Source of the DNA: Charina bottae
Taxonomy: Eukaryota; Chordata; Lepidosauria; Squamata; Charinaidae
Length of the DNA stretch: 64,000 nucleotides
Direction of reading: 5' to 3'
NCBI GenBank assembly: GCA_023362775.1
Contig: JALMGJ010000008.1
Location: 17,706,001-17,770,000 of the forward strand
Part shown: positions 1 through 11,715 of the stretch, piece after piece
Numbering within the stretch: the stretch's first letter is position 1
Layout of the letters: the number at the start of each line of letters is the position of its first letter
Program-made: the position numbers and the translations under genes
Notes under the pieces: model-generated
Database searches by the model: none
The model's input: the letters and a program-made list of their open reading frames with translations, nothing else
Told to the model about the DNA's origin: nothing

Positions 1-360
1 AGGTGTTGGTAGATACTTTAATGAGAGTTAGCAGTCTGGAAAATTGGCCAGGAAAAATTTAACTATTGGAATTTCTCATTTTCAAGTTTACATAGTGCTC
101 ATCTGCATGACAAATTATCAGGGGAGGAGGATGTCTTATATATGGATTTGTCAATCTGAGAAAAGGAAAAATGTTTAGATAAAGTAGAATTACCTCTCCA
201 GGTAGGAATGATATTACGTATGATATGTTATGGAATTTATGTTGGGATTGAATAATAAGGCTCCTTGAATTGCATAATTTGATTTGGAGGCTAGGTAGAT
301 TGCCCAAAGCATTAAAAATATTATTATGGTTTCAATAGGTAAATCTGGTAACATTTTCTC

Positions 361-1020
361 AAGCCCTGGTGACCTCCTGACTGAACTACTGAAATGTGCT
401 CTACATGGGGCTGCCTTTGAAGAGCATTTGGAAGCTTCAGCTGGTGCAGAATTCAGTGTGGACAGTTAATGGTGCGGTTATTTGGCACATGTGCCACCAC
501 TGCTCTGCAAGCTGCATTGGTTACCAGTTTGCTTCTGGGTGCAATTCAAGGTGCTGGTAGTAACCTTTAAAGCCCTGGCTTCGGGCTGGGATACTTACAA
601 GACCATCTCTTTCAGTCCTATCTGATCTGGCAGGAGGGGCATGCTGTGGGTACCATCAGCCAAGAAGTGTTGGCTGAAGGGGCCCCAAAGGAGGGCCTTT
701 CTTGCCGTGGTGCCTGCCCTCTGGAACATCATCTCTCCTGATGTTAAGTTGGCCTCCACCCTGCTGGCCTTGCATAAGGCCATGAAGACCTGGTTCTGTG
801 CTCAAGTCTGAGGTGCTGGGTGTGTGACGGAGCCCATTTTGAGTGGTTTCTTTTTATGATTCTCTGGCTGCTGTGTATTTTATTCTTTGTTTTATTTTAG
901 TCTTTTGTACATATATTTTTATTGTTGTGAGCCACCCAGAGTCATGTACCTGAAATGGGTGGCCATATCAATCAATCAATCAATCAATCAATCAAACAAC
1001 AAACAAACAAACAAACAAAA
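361..1020 (+). mobile_element. L2/CR1-like LINE, 3' fragment
   Basis: Decayed 3' end of an L2/CR1-type LINE. The strand carries the same succession of words as the better preserved copy at 52959-54226: 'ctctacatggggct', 'agcttcagctggtgcagaa', 'ctgctctgcaagctgcattgg', 'tttaaagccctggc', then a 'ccctctggaacatcatctc' block corresponding to the LWN(T/S)LPPE segment of the ORF2 C terminus, and 'gagccacccagagtcatg' just before the tail. The tail is a run of atca units (about 967-994) followed by caaa units. Several stops and indels interrupt the frame, so it is a dead copy. The 5' limit is approximate and no TSD was resolved. Confidence 0.8.
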
Positions 1021-3850
1021 ACAAACAAACATATACTGGTAGTTAGATAGATACAGCCTTTGGGAAAGTAAGTAAAGCTTTTAATGTTTTTGGCTATAGA
1101 GTTCATATGAACTTCTAGTTGCCAGACTGTTTTTCAGTTATGTCAGCTGACTTAATCACAGCACTATTAACCTTGGAGTGGATTAGGGAAGTCCAAATTG
1201 AAAAAGTATATGGGCATCCCAAATGGGACTATTGTGACAATGTCATCATGGAAAGGCCATAACTGATGTATTTGCATCAGATGTTATAACATAGGTATGT
1301 ATTTGTGACATTTGAGTGTTGTCATTGTTGTCTGTCGTCAGTCTGGCATCATTACAGTTTCTTATTAATGTTGCTGTAAGAGCAGTAATACTGTAATTTT
1401 TTGTTAGGGTTGATGCCTGTAATGGAAAAATGGGACACAAGAATGATCTAGTGAATGAGATTTGGTTTCTAAACGCAGAACTGTTTTGTTTTTTGTTTTT
1501 TAATTTTACTTCAATTTCCATGCATGCAGGTATTTTGAGGAATCAAAAATTAGATCATGCAGCCAACAAGGATTTGTGTCATGCTAATGTGGATATACAT
1601 GTGCTTTTATCTAATTTGAAGATCAAATAAATATTTAAATGGGGGATTAGAAATGCACAGCAGAGACAGCAGGAGTTGGCAGGTAATGGGAAGAAACCTA
1701 ATTCTTCCTGTCTCGATTCAAGTGATTTTCAGGGTTTTAATTGCCAGGATTAGCTCTTTTCAGAATCCCATCAGATCACTCTGCATTAAGGAGGAATCTT
1801 TCAGAATTGAAAGGGATGCAGTGGGATTGTGTAATGTGTGGAGTAAAAGAAGCAGTTAGTCATGTTTTTGGGACTGTTTGCATCATGATAATGGCAGAGG
1901 TTTACTGTTGCAGCGATTCTCTCCCTTGAGTATTTAGGTTTCATCTTAAAAATGTTTGGTGTTAAAAATATGCTTTGCACCTCTTGTGGATATTTTCAGG
2001 ATTCTGAGATGGGCAGCAATGATTGGGCATATGCTAGCCTTGTTCTACCATTATCCAGAAGTAGGAAGAGGAGGAAACATCTCACATAGACTCTTATTCT
2101 GTTGTCAATATATAAGCATGAAGATGTAAGCATATGAGTAGTGTTTGTTTAGTTGCACAGCATTACAGACAACCAATGCCTTGGTCCTGTTCAGTCTTTC
2201 CATGAACCCAGACTCATGGATTCCCTGAATTAACCAATCTTGATCTTGGATTCCTTTGGATACCTGCCTATGTAACCCGTTTAGTTTACTAAAGTGGATT
2301 AATTTTGTATTTTCTGCCTTGTTGACTCTTGACATTGAAAGTGACTTTTCTCATGCTTGAAGACCTTGAATTTGAAAGTGTTTTAGGCCACAAAGTGAGA
2401 CATCTATTGTAATGGAAGGTGAGAAGTAATGTTTTCTTCCCCTGCCATGACTAAAGTGAAGCTTGTCTTCATTTTACATGGCTAGAAAACAAAAATCTCC
2501 ATGCAGTTTCCTCCACCTTGTTGTATGGTGGTCCCATTTTGACTGCAACGCTGTTGAGACACTAATCAGAATCCAATGTTCAGAGAACTGATTGTTCTCA
2601 TTATGTAAGCATAGCTATTAATACAAATATATTGGCCTATAGTGAATTTGTGGATAATCTGTTGAAAACCTGATGGATTTCACAATAAACTCATTTTGGG
2701 CAGCATGATGTATACTGAATAAATAATCATACTTGACTTTTTGCTATTTTTTTATAATTTCAGCAATATCTGCAAGGAACAGTAATATAGAAACACTACT
2801 GAATATGTACAGAACTAAGACTAAGTTCTAAGCTGCCAGAATACACTATCATAGCATAGAAAAATAATTGATCAAGCACATTTTGAATTGATGGAATAGA
2901 AGTGGAGGAAAAGGAGGAAGTGCCAGTCTCCAGAAAACTGAGATGTGAGCAGCATTGGTATTATTTACTTAAATTATTCAACAGCAATAGGAAAAATTGA
3001 AAAAGACAAAGCAAGTCATACAGTAGCTGCTGCAAATCAGTGCCTGGAGCACTGAAAACAGCAGAAAACTCCTGCTGCTAAGCAACCTTGGGAAAACAAT
3101 TTTTCCTTTTCTATGCTTCCCTCCACTTCATCTTAGCAGCAAAACTCATGTAGGAGATAGGACTACAAGAAGGAAACTTCACAAAGTACAGGAAGAAGGA
3201 CAGGGTCTTAATTAAAATCCTATGGGAACATGCTTTAGGTGGAATGCACCATCCAGCATGTTTCTCCTATCCCTTTTTTTTTTTTTACATTGGACAGACT
3301 ATCTGCCAGCCATGCCTTTATCTCCCAGATCACATCAGTGATGAGCTCCTGAAAACACCTATGATTTAGAATTCATAGGACAAAGTAAAGGAAAAATAGG
3401 CTACGTTTACAGTTTACTGGAGAGAGCTTGCAAATCAAGTGTGGCAGGGCTCAGTATCTTTTGAGTGGCAGCTATATATTGTCTTACATTTCATCCTAGT
3501 TGTATCTTCTTTGTTTTTAATCAGAATTCTAAGAACTACCATACAGAATTAGATAGGAAACAGTTCTTGGGATGGATCCATATGAAAGTGCAGTCAGCTA
3601 CCTACATCAAATAATACCAAGCTGAAATTAATTCTCCAATTTCCTAAAATAAGTTTCTTACCAGTTTAAAAAAGTATTTTTCTATCTTATTCTCAGGTAG
3701 CTTTAGATTTCTTTTTCTTTTCTCTTTGTGCTTTATATGTTCTTTTTGTGCAGATGATTCTTAAGGGTGTTACAGTTCAGAATATACATAATCTAAAAAA
3801 TTACAATAGTAACTATAATATAAAATAATAATACAATATAAGCACAGTCT
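1021..3850. other. No recognised feature (AT-rich unique or very old sequence)
   Basis: I see no gene or recognisable repeat here. Open frames are short and lack composition or motif support. There is a 12-T run near 3276-3287. Confidence 0.5.
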
Positions 3851-3851
3851 A

Positions 3852-4015
3852 TCAACATTTATTCAGGCACTGCACTCTTAACCCATATGGTGTCAGACGG
3901 CTTTCCAGAATTCTACAAGGAAGGGGCTGTTCTTCCACCTGGAAGGAAGTTATTCCATAGGAGAGGAGCCCCACAGAGAATGCCTGATATGCAGAGACTA
4001 CCTGTTTTGAATTTA
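3852..4015 (-). mobile_element. Possible L2/CR1 LINE remnant (antisense)
   Basis: Read on the minus strand, a short open stretch gives AFSVGLLSYGITSF followed by QPLPCRILESRL. This resembles the L2/CR1 ORF2 C-terminal pattern (AFSVxAPxLWNxLP...FRxxLKT) seen intact near 53880-53970. The similarity is weak and the edges are unclear. It could also be another old LINE. Confidence 0.35.
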
Positions 4016-4278
4016 TTTTGATAGTATGTTTAAACACATTATTTTGTTGTCACATAATGAAATATGCCGTTTTTTGTTTATGTGGTTCCAAAGCTCTGCA
4101 TCACTTTGCAGCTTATATGGTTGACTATGTTTCTTTATCTGGAAAAAGTAGTGGAAGAAATTATTAATGTCTTCCCCTTGGAATCTATCTGGATTACGAG
4201 AGGCTGCAGATTGCTGGAACAACAACTGCACAATGAGAGCCCTGGAGCCCACTCATGAGAATTTCACATTTTCTTTCA

Positions 4279-4308
4279 AAAGAAAAGGAAAAGGAAAAGG
4301 AAAAGGAT
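4279..4308. repeat. (GGAAAA)n purine hexanucleotide repeat
   Basis: About four to five tandem copies of aaaagg on the plus strand. Confidence 0.85.
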
Positions 4309-4457
4309 CCTGTTTTCAACAAAGTACTCTTAAAAAAACAGAAAATTTAAGCACACCATTAATTTCAACCATGAGACATAGTATCAACTTGTGATAATTT
4401 AAATGTATAAGTATAAATCTATACGTCGATGAAAGTTCTCAGTCATCCAGGTGGAAC

Positions 4458-4622
4458 AGTCTGTGGCTTGAATCATGTCAACTGGATTTCTATTTTCTCA
4501 GTAGAAACGTTTCACTCCTTATCCAAGGAGCTTCTTCAGTCTGAAGAAGCTCCTTGGATAAGGAGTGAAACGTTTCTACTGAGAAAATAGAAATCCAGTT
4601 GACATGATTCAAGCCACAGACT
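4458..4622. repeat. Perfect 165-bp palindrome (82-bp arms, 1-nt centre)
   Basis: The arms 4458-4539 and 4541-4622 are exact reverse complements by eye, around a single central t at 4540. There is no conventional loop. Each arm carries, reading outwards from the centre, the core ctgaaga, a 6-bp stem ctcctt/aaggag with a ggat loop, then gaaacgtt. This is the layout known for hammerhead ribozymes in the pseudo-LTRs of Penelope-like elements. The best reading is two head-to-head fragments of one Penelope-type terminal repeat. Lack of divergence between the arms implies a recent origin, gene conversion, or an assembly or template-switch artefact. Confidence 0.9.
4535..4580 (+). ncRNA. Hammerhead-ribozyme-like motif (Penelope type)
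   Basis: Plus strand: CTGAAGA (4541-4547) fits the conserved CUGANGA box. Stem II is ctcctt (4550-4555) with aaggag (4560-4565) around loop ggat. GAAA is at 4567-4570, followed by cgtt, which would give a minimal two-pair stem III (AC/GT) and cleavage after the second t. The mirror copy on the minus strand (about 4542-4500) has the same core. There the central base is a, which allows a 3-bp stem I (aga with tct). On the plus strand that first pair is lost. Minimal stem III hammerheads are established in Penelope-like retroelements. Activity here is inference. Confidence 0.5.
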
Positions 4623-7004
4623 ATAAATCTATACACAGATTAAAAATCTATAGATTAATTACTACAAAGTCAGGATTCTGCCTAATTTTGTAGGAGAGGA
4701 AAACCTTATTGCTACTTTAAAATAAATGAAAACAGAAAATCTTACAGATCCACTGAAAATCACCCAATGATCAACTAGTAGTGTAGATTCTCACCTGTCT
4801 TTTAGCCATTCCACCTCAGGTAAAGTACATTCTCTCTCATGTTAGTCTTTCCTTTGCCCTATATTTACAATTTAGATGTAAGTAAAACTTCCCCCCTTGA
4901 TCCCAATTTACAGGTAATTTACAACCTGAAGAGTGCTTTGAAGGTTATTTAAATTGGTGTGAAGCTACAGGGTGTTTTCTTCAAGGAGAAGACAAGAACT
5001 TATAGGCAAGCAAGCAATTTACAGTGTTGGTTTACATACATTACATCTCCTTTTCCAGCCTAGCTTATTTGTAACAAACAATATTTGATTTAGGAAATGA
5101 CCTTGATTGCACTTAGTTATTTCTAACTTGCTTCTTTCTCTGGGAATGTGTTCAAGACAGAAGTTTGGACAAAGAGAGTTTGTTTGTAACTGTTGTATAA
5201 CCTACTGTACATTCCTTGTCACTTACTCCCTTCCCTGCCAGCATTCTGTTTTGTGCATCCTGTGTGCTATTGTGATGGCTTTTAACTTATTCTGTTGTCA
5301 CCCTAAATATGGCTTTGGTTATGCCTGCTAATGTTTACTGATTTTGGGGCCTAGCATAGGAATAATAATGTTGACCACTATTATAAATCTTACAACAACT
5401 GTGCTTCACATCCATTAGCAAGACTAGAAAGGTATATACATATGAAATTGTATTAGAAGGAATAGTACTGTAGTTGCCAGCAATGGCTGTGTTCTGAGGT
5501 GGCCATATATAGATGGATTGTTAAATCTGGGCAGGCTTCCAGTCAGAATGCACTCCAAAGGGCTGCCCTGCGTCAATGCTCCTTGCAGCATCAGGCCTGG
5601 GAAACTCAGTTGGTCAGAGTGAATTTCCATGAACATCAAGCTACGTATCAGTCATGCTTGTCTGTAGTTACTTGATTCAGAAGGGGAATTTGAATATAGA
5701 GATAGCTTCCCAACAGAGACTACAATCATGATGCAGCCATAACCAGCTCATCAGTTAAACAGAGACAGCTGCATAGATTAGGTGACCTCAATAGCTGATA
5801 TTTTTACCATTCCAAAGGGTCCATGGCAAAGAATCAGAAATGATCTGTGTTCATGGATGCAGTTGCTGTGCATCATTAAAAATTGCCAACAAGACACTTT
5901 GGAAAGACATTTCTTTCTTAAAGTGTTTAAGAGCACATCTGTGTCCCAGCACCATATTCATTTTCTCCCCCTTTGACAATAAAGTATAAATTATCCCACC
6001 TGTACAACAACTAATGAAATGCCCTGAACAGAGTTTAGCATGATAGACTTATTCATAGTGCTGCACAGTGGGACAGCACTCACAGGACATCAGACAATAT
6101 GCAGCAGTATCGAAGCATGAAATAATTTAATGCAACTTAATCTGTGAATACACTGAGAATTCTGGGCTTCTTTCCATCTTGAATCTGACTCAGAACCTTG
6201 GATGGAGAGCTAAAACAAATATATTCTTTCATGGTCTAGGTTGAGCACTGTAGTTGCCTCCATTAATTTTGAATTTCTCCCCCCCACCCCAAGGATGTTA
6301 GAGATAAAACTGAATAGAAGGTGCAACTATTTGACCTGGGAACCAAAGTTTTTGCCAAACAGCTGCAACACAAAAAGGGAGTGAGTGATAGAGGAAGAGA
6401 AGGTCTGGAGGAAGCTGCCTAAGCCTTCTTTCACCCAGTGCTTTGCATGTTATATGGAAAATAAGCTGATGGAAAAGTTTCATTTTATTCAACCCAGCTG
6501 ATTTTATTTCTTAATAAAGATGTGTGTGTGTGTGTGCAGATTAGTCAATAGAATTGCGCAAATCCTTTTGTCTTTCAAGAAGTTACATTTGTTAATTCTA
6601 CGGCTCATTTGGGACCCAAATGCTTGTTCTTACAATTCATACAGTTTAAATAGAAATATTCATGTAAGTAAGGTAGTTAAACAGACTAGCATAAATATAT
6701 TTGTTTTGAATATATTTCAAAACATTCATTCTGAAGTAGGTCTAAGCATATAAAATGCATATGTTTCAAGATTGAGATTAGGAAAGTACCACTGTACAAA
6801 TCAGGATATTGTGTTCATCTATTCTTACGTTGCCTTCTCTGACTGATAGCAGCTTTTCAGGGACTCAGGAGGAGGACTTTCTCATCATATGCCATCAGGT
6901 CTCCATATGGGTTGGACATTGTTGAAGAACTGGACTGAATGTCTGGCATTCTGCATTCAAAACATGTGTTCTACTAGTGATTATTTTATACAGATAGCTG
7001 ATTA
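4623..7004. other. No recognised feature
   Basis: Mostly AT-rich sequence without a gene. A more GC-rich patch at about 5515-5640 looks like eroded repeat but I cannot assign it. A short (tg)n lies at 6519-6536 and a C-rich run at 6279-6291. Confidence 0.45.
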
Positions 7005-7372
7005 ATTCATTATGTGCCATCAAGTTGTTTTTGACTCCTAGCGACCACATAGATATATTTTCTCCATGATGATCTATCCCTAACCTGGTCTTTTAGGTGT
7101 TCTAATGGTGCCACTATAACCGAGTCCATCCACCTTGCTGCTGGTCGTTCTCTTCTTCTCTTTCCTTCCACCTTTCCCAGCACTAGAGCCTTTTCCAGAG
7201 AGCTGGGTCTTCACATAATGTGTCCAAAGTAGGCTAATTTGAGCCTGGTCATGTGTACCTTGAATGAGAAGTCTGGGTGGATTTGTTTGATGATCCATTG
7301 GTTTGTTTTCAAGGCTGTCCATGGTATTCTCAGGAGTCTTCTCCAATACCAAAGTTTGCTTTGACTTAAAAA
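7005..7372 (-). mobile_element. RTE-type LINE 3' fragment (antisense, BovB-related)
   Basis: The minus strand encodes the C-terminal end of an RTE ORF2 in pieces: WRRLLRIPWTALKTNQWI, then IHPDFSFKVH, LKLAYFGHIM, SLEKALVLGKVEGKRRRE and ARWMDS. This matches, segment for segment, the C terminus of the BovB copy at 28032-28400 (ELWCWRRLL..., YFGHLMRREDSLEKTLMLGK, RWLDSI). Wording differs enough to suggest an older copy or a different RTE subfamily. It is frameshifted and 5' truncated, with the terminal 'tgccatcaagttgtttttgac' side at low coordinates. Confidence 0.75.
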
Positions 7373-7649
7373 ATCAAGTAAAAAAGTGGATTTAAAGCAT
7401 GCTCTATGTTTGAAGTCAATCTGCAAAAGAAGTCAGAAACTTTAACAATTGTATAGAAGGAGCACTTTGCCAGGTATGGCTTCTCATCTAACATTAAGAA
7501 AACATGCAGTTGCTATAATGTCCTGTTATATCACAAATAAACACTACAGATGTGTACTGGATTTGGATGGACAGATTCAGTTTCTTATTATAATTACTCA
7601 TTTTACCAAGGATTTTCAGCTACAGTGTTTTGGAATTCAGATGGGCATG

Positions 7650-7830
7650 GAAAGTTCTAGTCCTACCTTAGGCATGAAAGCTGGCTGGGTGACTTTGGGC
7701 CACTCACTCTCTCTCAGCCCACGACATCAGGCTTGGTCGACAAGCCGATCGGTCAATTCCTGTCACAACCAACAGATCAACATTCGGTTGATCCAAAAAA
7801 AGCAGACCTGCACCTGCAGGAAAAATGCTA
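7650..7830 (+). mobile_element. Sauria-type SINE fragment with an internal foreign segment
   Basis: 7654-7722 matches the body of the Sauria-type SINEs at 44771 and 49731 (agttctagtcctacctt, gggtgactttgggccact, ctctctctcagccca). Where those copies continue with the cctcacagggttgttg block, this one has about 95 bp of unrelated sequence with gtcgac and cctgcacctgcagg. A g/a-rich piece like the SINE's aaataggaggaggaag follows. The tRNA-like head with boxes A and B is missing. Confidence 0.6.
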
Positions 7831-7940
7831 GGAAGAGGAAAAAAAGAAAAAATGGAAAGTGCAGAAAAGAAAAAAAAAGAATAGAAAGAAAAATAGAAAG
7901 GAAAGAGAAAATAAGAATACAATAAAGAAAAAGAAAATAA
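7831..7940 (+). repeat. Purine-rich (A/G) low-complexity tract
   Basis: About 110 bases of almost pure a and g on the plus strand. Open frames crossing it are low-complexity K/R/E runs and not credible proteins. Confidence 0.8.
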
Positions 7941-9500
7941 ATACTGTATATAAAGAAATGACTTTCTCCTTCATAACAAGTACAAACAATTTTAGTAACT
8001 TATCACCTTCTCTTAAAATACAACAAATGATCTTTCCTTCCCATATCTCATCTCTTATCTATAAACAAATCTTTAAACCTTCGTTGTTCAATCCTGGTCA
8101 GCAAAAGTCAATTAAGAGTTACCAGAGACAACAACATATCTATTTTAACCTTGCTCAAATAAACCAACTTTATATTCCTTCCTTTTACTTTTAACAATCT
8201 GGATCTTGAATTCCTCCAAATACTGTCCTAGAACTTGATTTCTTTTCATATTTTCTTTGTCCCTTCTCACAAAATCCTTCAAAATTTTAACAAGTCTCTT
8301 TTATAAATCCAATATAGGAAAATTATCCAGGTCACTCTTTTGGTTTGTTATTTGTTATTTTAATTATTAAGACATCAACTGGTTTCATTTGTGTATTTAG
8401 TATAACATCTTTTTCCTTTTTTTCCCTTGTAGCCTGTCATTTTTAAATCCATTTTCAAATCAGTCTCAGTCTTCTCTGATAAAACTTGTTCCTCTTCCAT
8501 AACATCTTTTAATCACAGGCTTACCAGTTGATCGCGAAACACTGTTTTGCGGTCTTCTGGCTGCATCCAGCCATCTGGAGAACAGATGGGGTGATTCCTG
8601 GGGTTCTCCTTAATCCGGAGAACACTTATGGGCTTTAAGGAGACCTGCCTGAACCCCAAAAAAGGTCCGTGCTGCCTGGTCTTCCACTGAGATCACGGAG
8701 ACATGTCTCAAGTCACCAATCCACCACTGGAAGTCCTCTTTCAAGGCTGCAGGTATCAACCTTTTTCTTAAAGAGACATTGTCAGTCTTCTGGATCCAGC
8801 CAACATAATCTTTACTAATTCCCTATAGGACCAAGGGGCAGCAGGGATCCAGAGCACACATGGTTCAGGTCATTCTAGAGAGCACACTATCCCCTTCATT
8901 AGAATCCACAGGTCTAAAGGAACCCCAGATAACATGACAAAACACTAGCCAGTCACTTCATTAGATCTTGCTCAAGAGGAGTCAAGATTTTGGTGAATCT
9001 GAGCAACTTTGTCAGTAAAATGCTGTGCAAAATGGTAACAGAAGCCAGATGGGAGATCTACCTGTTCCATCCTCCCTAATAGGGAGTTAAATTACAGCCC
9101 TAAACAGGGCTGCTGGCCAACATTCCACTAGTACAATAAAGGAGGAAAAGTAGTGCTGCTTCACCTCCTTTATTGCCATGATGTCAGCCCAAACTTGGGT
9201 TCATGCCTCTGCTTGCTCAGATTCACTTTTTGTCTTTCTCCACCCAGTGCTCAAGGCATCATTTCTGCCACTCATCTTTTGGAGTTCCTTAAAAAACCAA
9301 GAGGCCAATTGAAATCAGAGTGCAGAGAGCTGCTGCTCAGAAGCAATCATGTTGACAGCTTGGGTCGTTGCCTGTTGCAATCAACAGAACTGCTTACCAT
9401 ACTGCTGGGTAAAATCCACAAGAACCTGCCAAAATCCATCCAGATCATGTGGTGGACCATTGAGATGTTGAGATTTGGCCTTTTCAACAAAATGAGTCTT
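7941..9500. other. Unassigned, repeat-like in part
   Basis: 7941-8520 is pyrimidine-rich on the plus strand. 8525-8760 is more GC-rich and ordered (gatcgcgaaacactg, ccatctggagaacagatg, ccggagaacac), with the look of a LINE 5' UTR or an old repeat read antisense. I cannot place it in a family. 8870-9500 contains a 117-codon open frame at 9153-9506 (+) with no motif I recognise. Whether it codes is undetermined and I would not annotate it as a gene. Confidence 0.35.
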
Positions 9501-10238
9501 AAGTGACTAATTTAAAATCAGCTCCTTCTCTCTTTCTCTCTCTTCCTAATAATGATTATACAGTGATCCAGCTCAATATATTTGCCTTCCAGTTCCTTTA
9601 TTCTTTATTCTTTTGGTTTTTTGTTACAAAATTATACGAGCTTTAATAACAGAAGTCATATAAAATCGGAGATTTTGAACTGGATTTAGGACAGACTCAG
9701 TGCCTGCTGTTCTATCAGCTAATTTCATTCTTGAATCCCTTGGTTTTTAGAAGGCACTGTTATGTTTTCTTGCAGAACCCATTTTAATATGCATGAATAT
9801 TGAAATATTACTGCTGCAGGATTACCAAAAATCAACATGAAGATGAAAAAGGCATTTTGGAGTCTGGAACTGGGATCCATTTGGCTACATACAATGGGGA
9901 AATAGAAGAATACATTAAAATGGAGGGTCACTTTCTCTATATTATAACAATCTTTATGATGCAGCTGGGACTTGCATTTGGCACATGGGCTTACATATAT
10001 TGCTGCCTCTTGCTTTGAAAGGTAATGAAAGCTATATACTGTATGTTAATAAGAGACACTTGATGCATTACTACAGAAACACAAATCATAACTGAAGAAA
10101 AAGACACCAAAGACCAGGAAGTTCTGTTTACATAACTGGATGCAATATTTAATCACTTTTCCAGGATTCTAATTTCTCCTGTTGAATAATATTGTAGTAG
10201 GACTTTGATAGGATTTGGGCTGTGGTTTCAGTTGTATA
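9501..10238. other. No recognised feature
   Basis: AT-rich with a ctct-rich tract near 9525-9545. Nothing else was identified. Confidence 0.45.
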
Positions 10239-10572
10239 GGGGCGTGGTGGCTCAGTGGGTAAGACGCCAGGCTTGTTGATCAGAAGATCGCAAGTTCAGA
10301 GGTTCGAATCCCCAGCCCCGTGTGACGGAGTGAGCTCTCGCACTCGCCCCAGCTCTTGCCAACCTAGCAATTCGAAAGCAGGCAAATGCAAGTAGATGAA
10401 TAGGTACCACTTCAGTGGGATGGTAACAGCGTTCCATGTGCGTCATGCCGACCACATGGCCGCGGAAGCGTCTTTGGACAACGCTGGCTCTTTGGCTAAC
10501 AAACAGAGATGAGCACCAGCCCCTAGAGTCGGACACGACTGCACAAATGTGCGGGGGGAACCTTTACCTTTT
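10239..10572 (+). mobile_element. tRNA-derived SINE with RTE-like 3' tail
   Basis: The 5' head looks like a tRNA: box A region ggtggctcagtgggtaagac and box B ggttcgaatcc. The body contains agctcttgccaacctagcaa and taggtaccacttcagtggg. The 3' end gagtcggacacgactg...aacctttaccttt is the RTE/BovB-related tail used by squamate SINEs. Imperfect flanking repeats, ttcagttgtata before and ttcagtcctata after, look like a 12-bp target-site duplication with two substitutions. Polymerase III transcription from the internal boxes is family knowledge. Being full length and ordered, this is one of the better preserved SINEs here. Confidence 0.85.
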
Positions 10573-11715
10573 CAGTCCTATAACTCTTTCTTCCCCTTGC
10601 ATACAGCTAAGATCTGATTGTGGAGGTAGCTGCTATTTTATGATTGCATCTCTAGAGAGAGTTTCTCACTTTTATGCTTTTTTGGATTCATGCTGGATTT
10701 TCTGGTGAGAAACATCAATGGAAGCTCTGCAGATGTCTCTTGTCACTGCTCTAATCAAGTCTGTGTTTGTTTTTTCAGATACATTTCCTCAGTGAAGTAG
10801 TTAAATGGTATACATGAATCATAATAAAAAAGGAAGTTATTATAATTAGGTGAGATCCACATGGAAGCTTAATGGAAAGAACCTTCATTTTTAGGAGCTA
10901 ATAATCATAACAATTTGACATCTCATCCAGAAGATGCCAAAAATATGGAAACAATTATTTAGTTTAAAAAGAAACAGGAAAAAAAGCCAGAAACATTTCG
11001 GATTTTAAGAAAAATTCAGGTTTGCAAAGTTCCTGACATTAGTTCCTATTGGTGGAAATACACACATTCATGCACACACACACGTGTGTGTGTGTGTGCG
11101 CGTGCGTGCGTTATATCTATTGAAATAAAGAATAACTCAGAAATGGGCTGGAAAAGCAAATTAATATGTGCTACAAAGGAATGGAAAGTCGTTGGAATCT
11201 TTTTTCCTATCTTATCACATATTGAATTTCACCTTTACTGCTGACATTTAAAGTATGCCATTGAAATGATGGGAAATGTAGTTATTTGTACATCCACAAA
11301 ACAAGATGCTTATATGGAGACATATCTGGAAACTAATTAAAAAGGTTATTTAAAAAAACCACAATTTTTTCCTTTTGTTTTTGCTTGTTAATGTTCAGGA
11401 CAGCTGAATTTTTGATTGAAAATTGGTGTCATTTTCAGTATTCAGAATTGGAGCTACCTTTAGAACTTGGAAAGTGGCATACTGCATCCCATTAAAGCTA
11501 AGAAAAATGAGGTAATTAATGTATGTGTACGATGGGGGAAAGCAACAGAAGTAGTGAGTTTGAGGACAGTATCCTGGATGCCAAAGATCTGCTGCTTTTC
11601 AGAACTCATACGTGCTGCTTTGGATGTCATTAACCTACTTGTATGACTAAAACATACAGTAGAAATTATAATGTTCCTTTCTCCCAGGAAACCCAATCGT
11701 CTCTAAATGTAGCTA
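10573..11715. other. No recognised feature apart from a CA/TG palindrome
   Basis: AT-rich, non-coding. The only structured element is the alternating purine-pyrimidine tract at 11072-11110, listed separately. Confidence 0.45.
11072..11110. repeat. Alternating (CA)n(TG)n(CG/TG)n palindromic tract
   Basis: A run of ca dinucleotides switches at cacgtg to tg dinucleotides, then to cgcgtgcgtgcg. The core is self-complementary, and the whole tract is strictly alternating purine/pyrimidine. Confidence 0.85.

Noticed and set aside
7449..7925. A 158-codon plus-strand frame
   Set aside because: It crosses a SINE fragment and a purine tract. The C terminus is a low-complexity K/R run.
9153..9506. A 117-codon frame as a host exon
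   Set aside because: No domain, splice-site or conservation evidence is available. Kept only as an unassigned region.
10239..10310. A tRNA gene (box A and box B present)
   Set aside because: There is no full cloverleaf. The sequence continues into a SINE body and RTE-like tail with flanking duplications, so it is a SINE head.
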